Positions 61,488-64,000 of a stretch of 64,000 bases of DNA are shown here, piece after piece. This DNA is from Catalimonadaceae bacterium JC749. GTDB taxonomy: Bacteria; Bacteroidota; Bacteroidia; Cytophagales; Cyclobacteriaceae. Every line of letters starts with the position of its first letter. Positions within the stretch are counted from its first letter, which is position 1. A model generated the notes under the pieces. It had not been told where the DNA came from and searched no databases. It saw nothing but the letters and a program-made list of their open reading frames with translations. The stretch is from assembly GCA_021730635.1 (NCBI GenBank), contig JAJNNC010000003.1, positions 310,001 to 374,000 on the forward strand. Direction: 5' to 3'. The translations under genes were made by a program, and so were the position numbers.

Positions 61488-62012
61488 TCATCGAACCTCA
61501 TACTGCCATCCCTCTGACATTCTTTTTTTTACTTTTTTAGGAAATAAACTTTCCACTAGAACAGTGGTACCGATACCTACTCCCAATGTTAACAAGATAT
61601 CTCCGGTATCGGACAATTCACTTCGGTCAATAGCTTTTCTGAATAAGAGAATAGAACCCACAGCCACCCCAAGTTGAGCGACTGTTTTCAGAGCACGTCT
61701 GGACCTGACAAACTTTCTGAAGCCTGTAATATCCTCCAGCAGAATAGTTCTTTGGGTTTCGGGAATCACAACCCCAAACATGGTTTGACCCAGCACCACA
61801 GCATTACCACCTATCTGTAAGATCTTATTCTCCAGCACCTCATGCTGCCCCAGGTAACCGGTATATTCAAATTTAACAGCATCTCCTGAGCGGATGAGTA
61901 CTTCCTGTTGCAAAGAATCGTTATAAAAACGCAGGTGGGTAGGTGCCTGTGCCCGGGAAATAACGCCAGAGAGCATCAAAAGAAAAAGAACTGCAATAAA
62001 GCGAAAGGGCAT
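61488..62012 (-). CDS. Exported protein of unknown function with C-terminal membrane segments
   Basis: A signal peptide (LFLLMLSGVISRAQA) precedes a beta-rich region of about 90 residues (VLIRSGDAVKFEYTGYLG, IQIGGNAVVLGQTMFGVVIPE, TILLEDITGF). Two hydrophobic stretches follow (LKTVAQLGVAVGSILLF and DILLTLGVGIGTTVLVE). The design resembles small Bacteroidota envelope proteins, but no family is recognised. It lies 10 bases downstream of the carboxypeptidase-like gene and is probably in one transcript with it. Confidence 0.65.
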   Translation of the reverse strand: MPFRFIAVLFLLMLSGVISRAQAPTHLRFYNDSLQQEVLIRSGDAVKFEYTGYLGQHEVLENKILQIGGNAVVLGQTMFGVVIPETQRTILLEDITGFRKFVRSRRALKTVAQLGVAVGSILLFRKAIDRSELSDTGDILLTLGVGIGTTVLVESLFPKKVKKRMSEGWQYEVR

Positions 62013-62022
62013 ACATCAATAG

Positions 62023-62775
62023 TTATTGCTCTTTGAAATCTCTATAGCATTGATCAATAGCGAGTATGATATCATATTCATTGGATTCATCCACAAAACT
62101 GTCAGCAAGCTGACAAAAAAGCATGAAGTCGTCTAATTCCCTGTCTTTTAGTCCCGTAATTTTTCCTACCAGATCCCGGTTAAACTTTTTAGAAAGCAGT
62201 TTCTGGTGAGCATACGCTTGTGCTGCCTCTCTAGCCTCCCGTTCATACCTGGCCCGCTTACTAAAACGGTCAAAAACAAAAGAAAGCGGACTGGCAAGAC
62301 TTGGCCTTTTCTCAGTTCTGGGGCCATTGTAAGAACCAGGAACGACTATCTTAGGATTTTCTTTGGGCAAATCATCCTCATCCAATGCTAAAATAGCCTT
62401 TTTGAAGGCTTCTTCATCTTTAAAAGCAAAAACAGTAACATTTTCCAGCTGATATGTCTTTTCACTTAACCTGATGTTTAAATCATAATTATCAGCTGTG
62501 GCTGTGTCTCCCAGGTAAATCTGATGCTTTTTGAAACCAACTGCCGAAAGCTCCAGGGTATCATTCTTGTCAAAAGTGATCAAAAAGAAACCTTCATCAT
62601 CGCTGACAACACCATTTTGCTCATGGGTATTCGTGACAGTCACAAAAGGAATAGGTTCGTCATTCTCATTAACAATAGTGCCCGACAAACTGATTTCCTC
62701 TATGTTTTTTACCTGCGCCCAACCCAGAACAGGCAGACAAACCAGCAGTAAAAAAATTATTTGTTTCATAAACAT
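62023..62775 (-). CDS. Exported carboxypeptidase-like regulatory domain protein
   Basis: The 250-residue protein has a signal peptide (FLLLVCLPVLGWAQ). A carboxypeptidase-like Ig fold covers about residues 28-115 (SLSGTIVNENDEPIPFVTVTN, GFFLITFDKND, LELSAVGFKKHQIYLG), as in TonB-receptor N-termini. The C-terminal half is helical and basic with many Arg and Lys (RFSKRARYEREAREAAQAYAHQ). It has no TonB plug or barrel, so it is a free-standing domain of unknown role. Met3 is an equally good start. Confidence 0.8.
   Translation of the reverse strand: MFMKQIIFLLLVCLPVLGWAQVKNIEEISLSGTIVNENDEPIPFVTVTNTHEQNGVVSDDEGFFLITFDKNDTLELSAVGFKKHQIYLGDTATADNYDLNIRLSEKTYQLENVTVFAFKDEEAFKKAILALDEDDLPKENPKIVVPGSYNGPRTEKRPSLASPLSFVFDRFSKRARYEREAREAAQAYAHQKLLSKKFNRDLVGKITGLKDRELDDFMLFCQLADSFVDESNEYDIILAIDQCYRDFKEQ

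Positions 62776-64000
<1,225 letters not shown>

Overview
The window looks like chromosomal DNA of a Bacteroidota, most likely a marine or saprophytic member of the Cytophagales. The evidence is two SusC/SusD pairs, C-terminal type IX secretion (T9SS) sorting domains, a GldB gliding lipoprotein, CRTAC1/ASPIC and PVC-type dehydrogenase proteins, NlpE/META and DUF5916 proteins, many lipoproteins, and scarce Shine-Dalgarno sites. No tRNA, rRNA, CRISPR array, intact insertion sequence or prophage was seen.

Layout. 149-931 is a PhyH-type dioxygenase. 11970-1075 (minus) is a six-gene operon: SusC, SusD, an FG-GAP/ASPIC protein, a vanadium-haloperoxidase/PAP2 enzyme, GH16 and GH43. 15554-12354 is a four-part SGNH/dehydrogenase/HEAT/cytochrome c lipoprotein, divergent from a Tat-exported sugar isomerase-like protein. 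16.8-20.4 kb has a Crp/Fnr regulator followed by NTF2-like, DoxX, duplicated-domain, esterase and YwbE genes. 22.5-20.4 kb (minus) is an ECF sigma factor module that ends in hsp20; two promoters there share one ECF-type signature. 22.7-27.2 kb mixes ordinary genes with two decayed ones, a frameshifted remnant and a truncated sulfatase. 30.7-27.3 kb is an iron-type TonB receptor/PepSY pair, divergent from a PQQ dehydrogenase with an inserted cytochrome c. 36.9-34.1 kb pairs a Tat-exported amine oxidase with a Tat-exported PLP aminotransferase. 42.5-37.4 kb is a second SusC/SusD operon, divergent from a secreted Hint-domain protein. 44-54.2 kb holds asparagine synthase, a glycosyltransferase, gldB, an outer-membrane barrel, an NlpE/META lipoprotein, a CE15-like esterase and a DUF5916 protein.

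61.2-54.4 kb (minus) is the most unusual part. It carries an alpha-oxoamine synthase, a six-TM hybrid histidine kinase, a stand-alone receiver and a kinase-fold protein that has lost both catalytic aspartates. The first two resemble the CqsA/CqsS and LqsA/LqsS signal-synthase/sensor pairs, but a lipid-biosynthesis role for the synthase is a real alternative. The window ends in the start of dnaK, which is preceded by a -24/-12-type promoter and a short palindrome.

Functions are family assignments from motifs read by eye. Promoter and operator calls come from pattern matching and are less certain than the genes.
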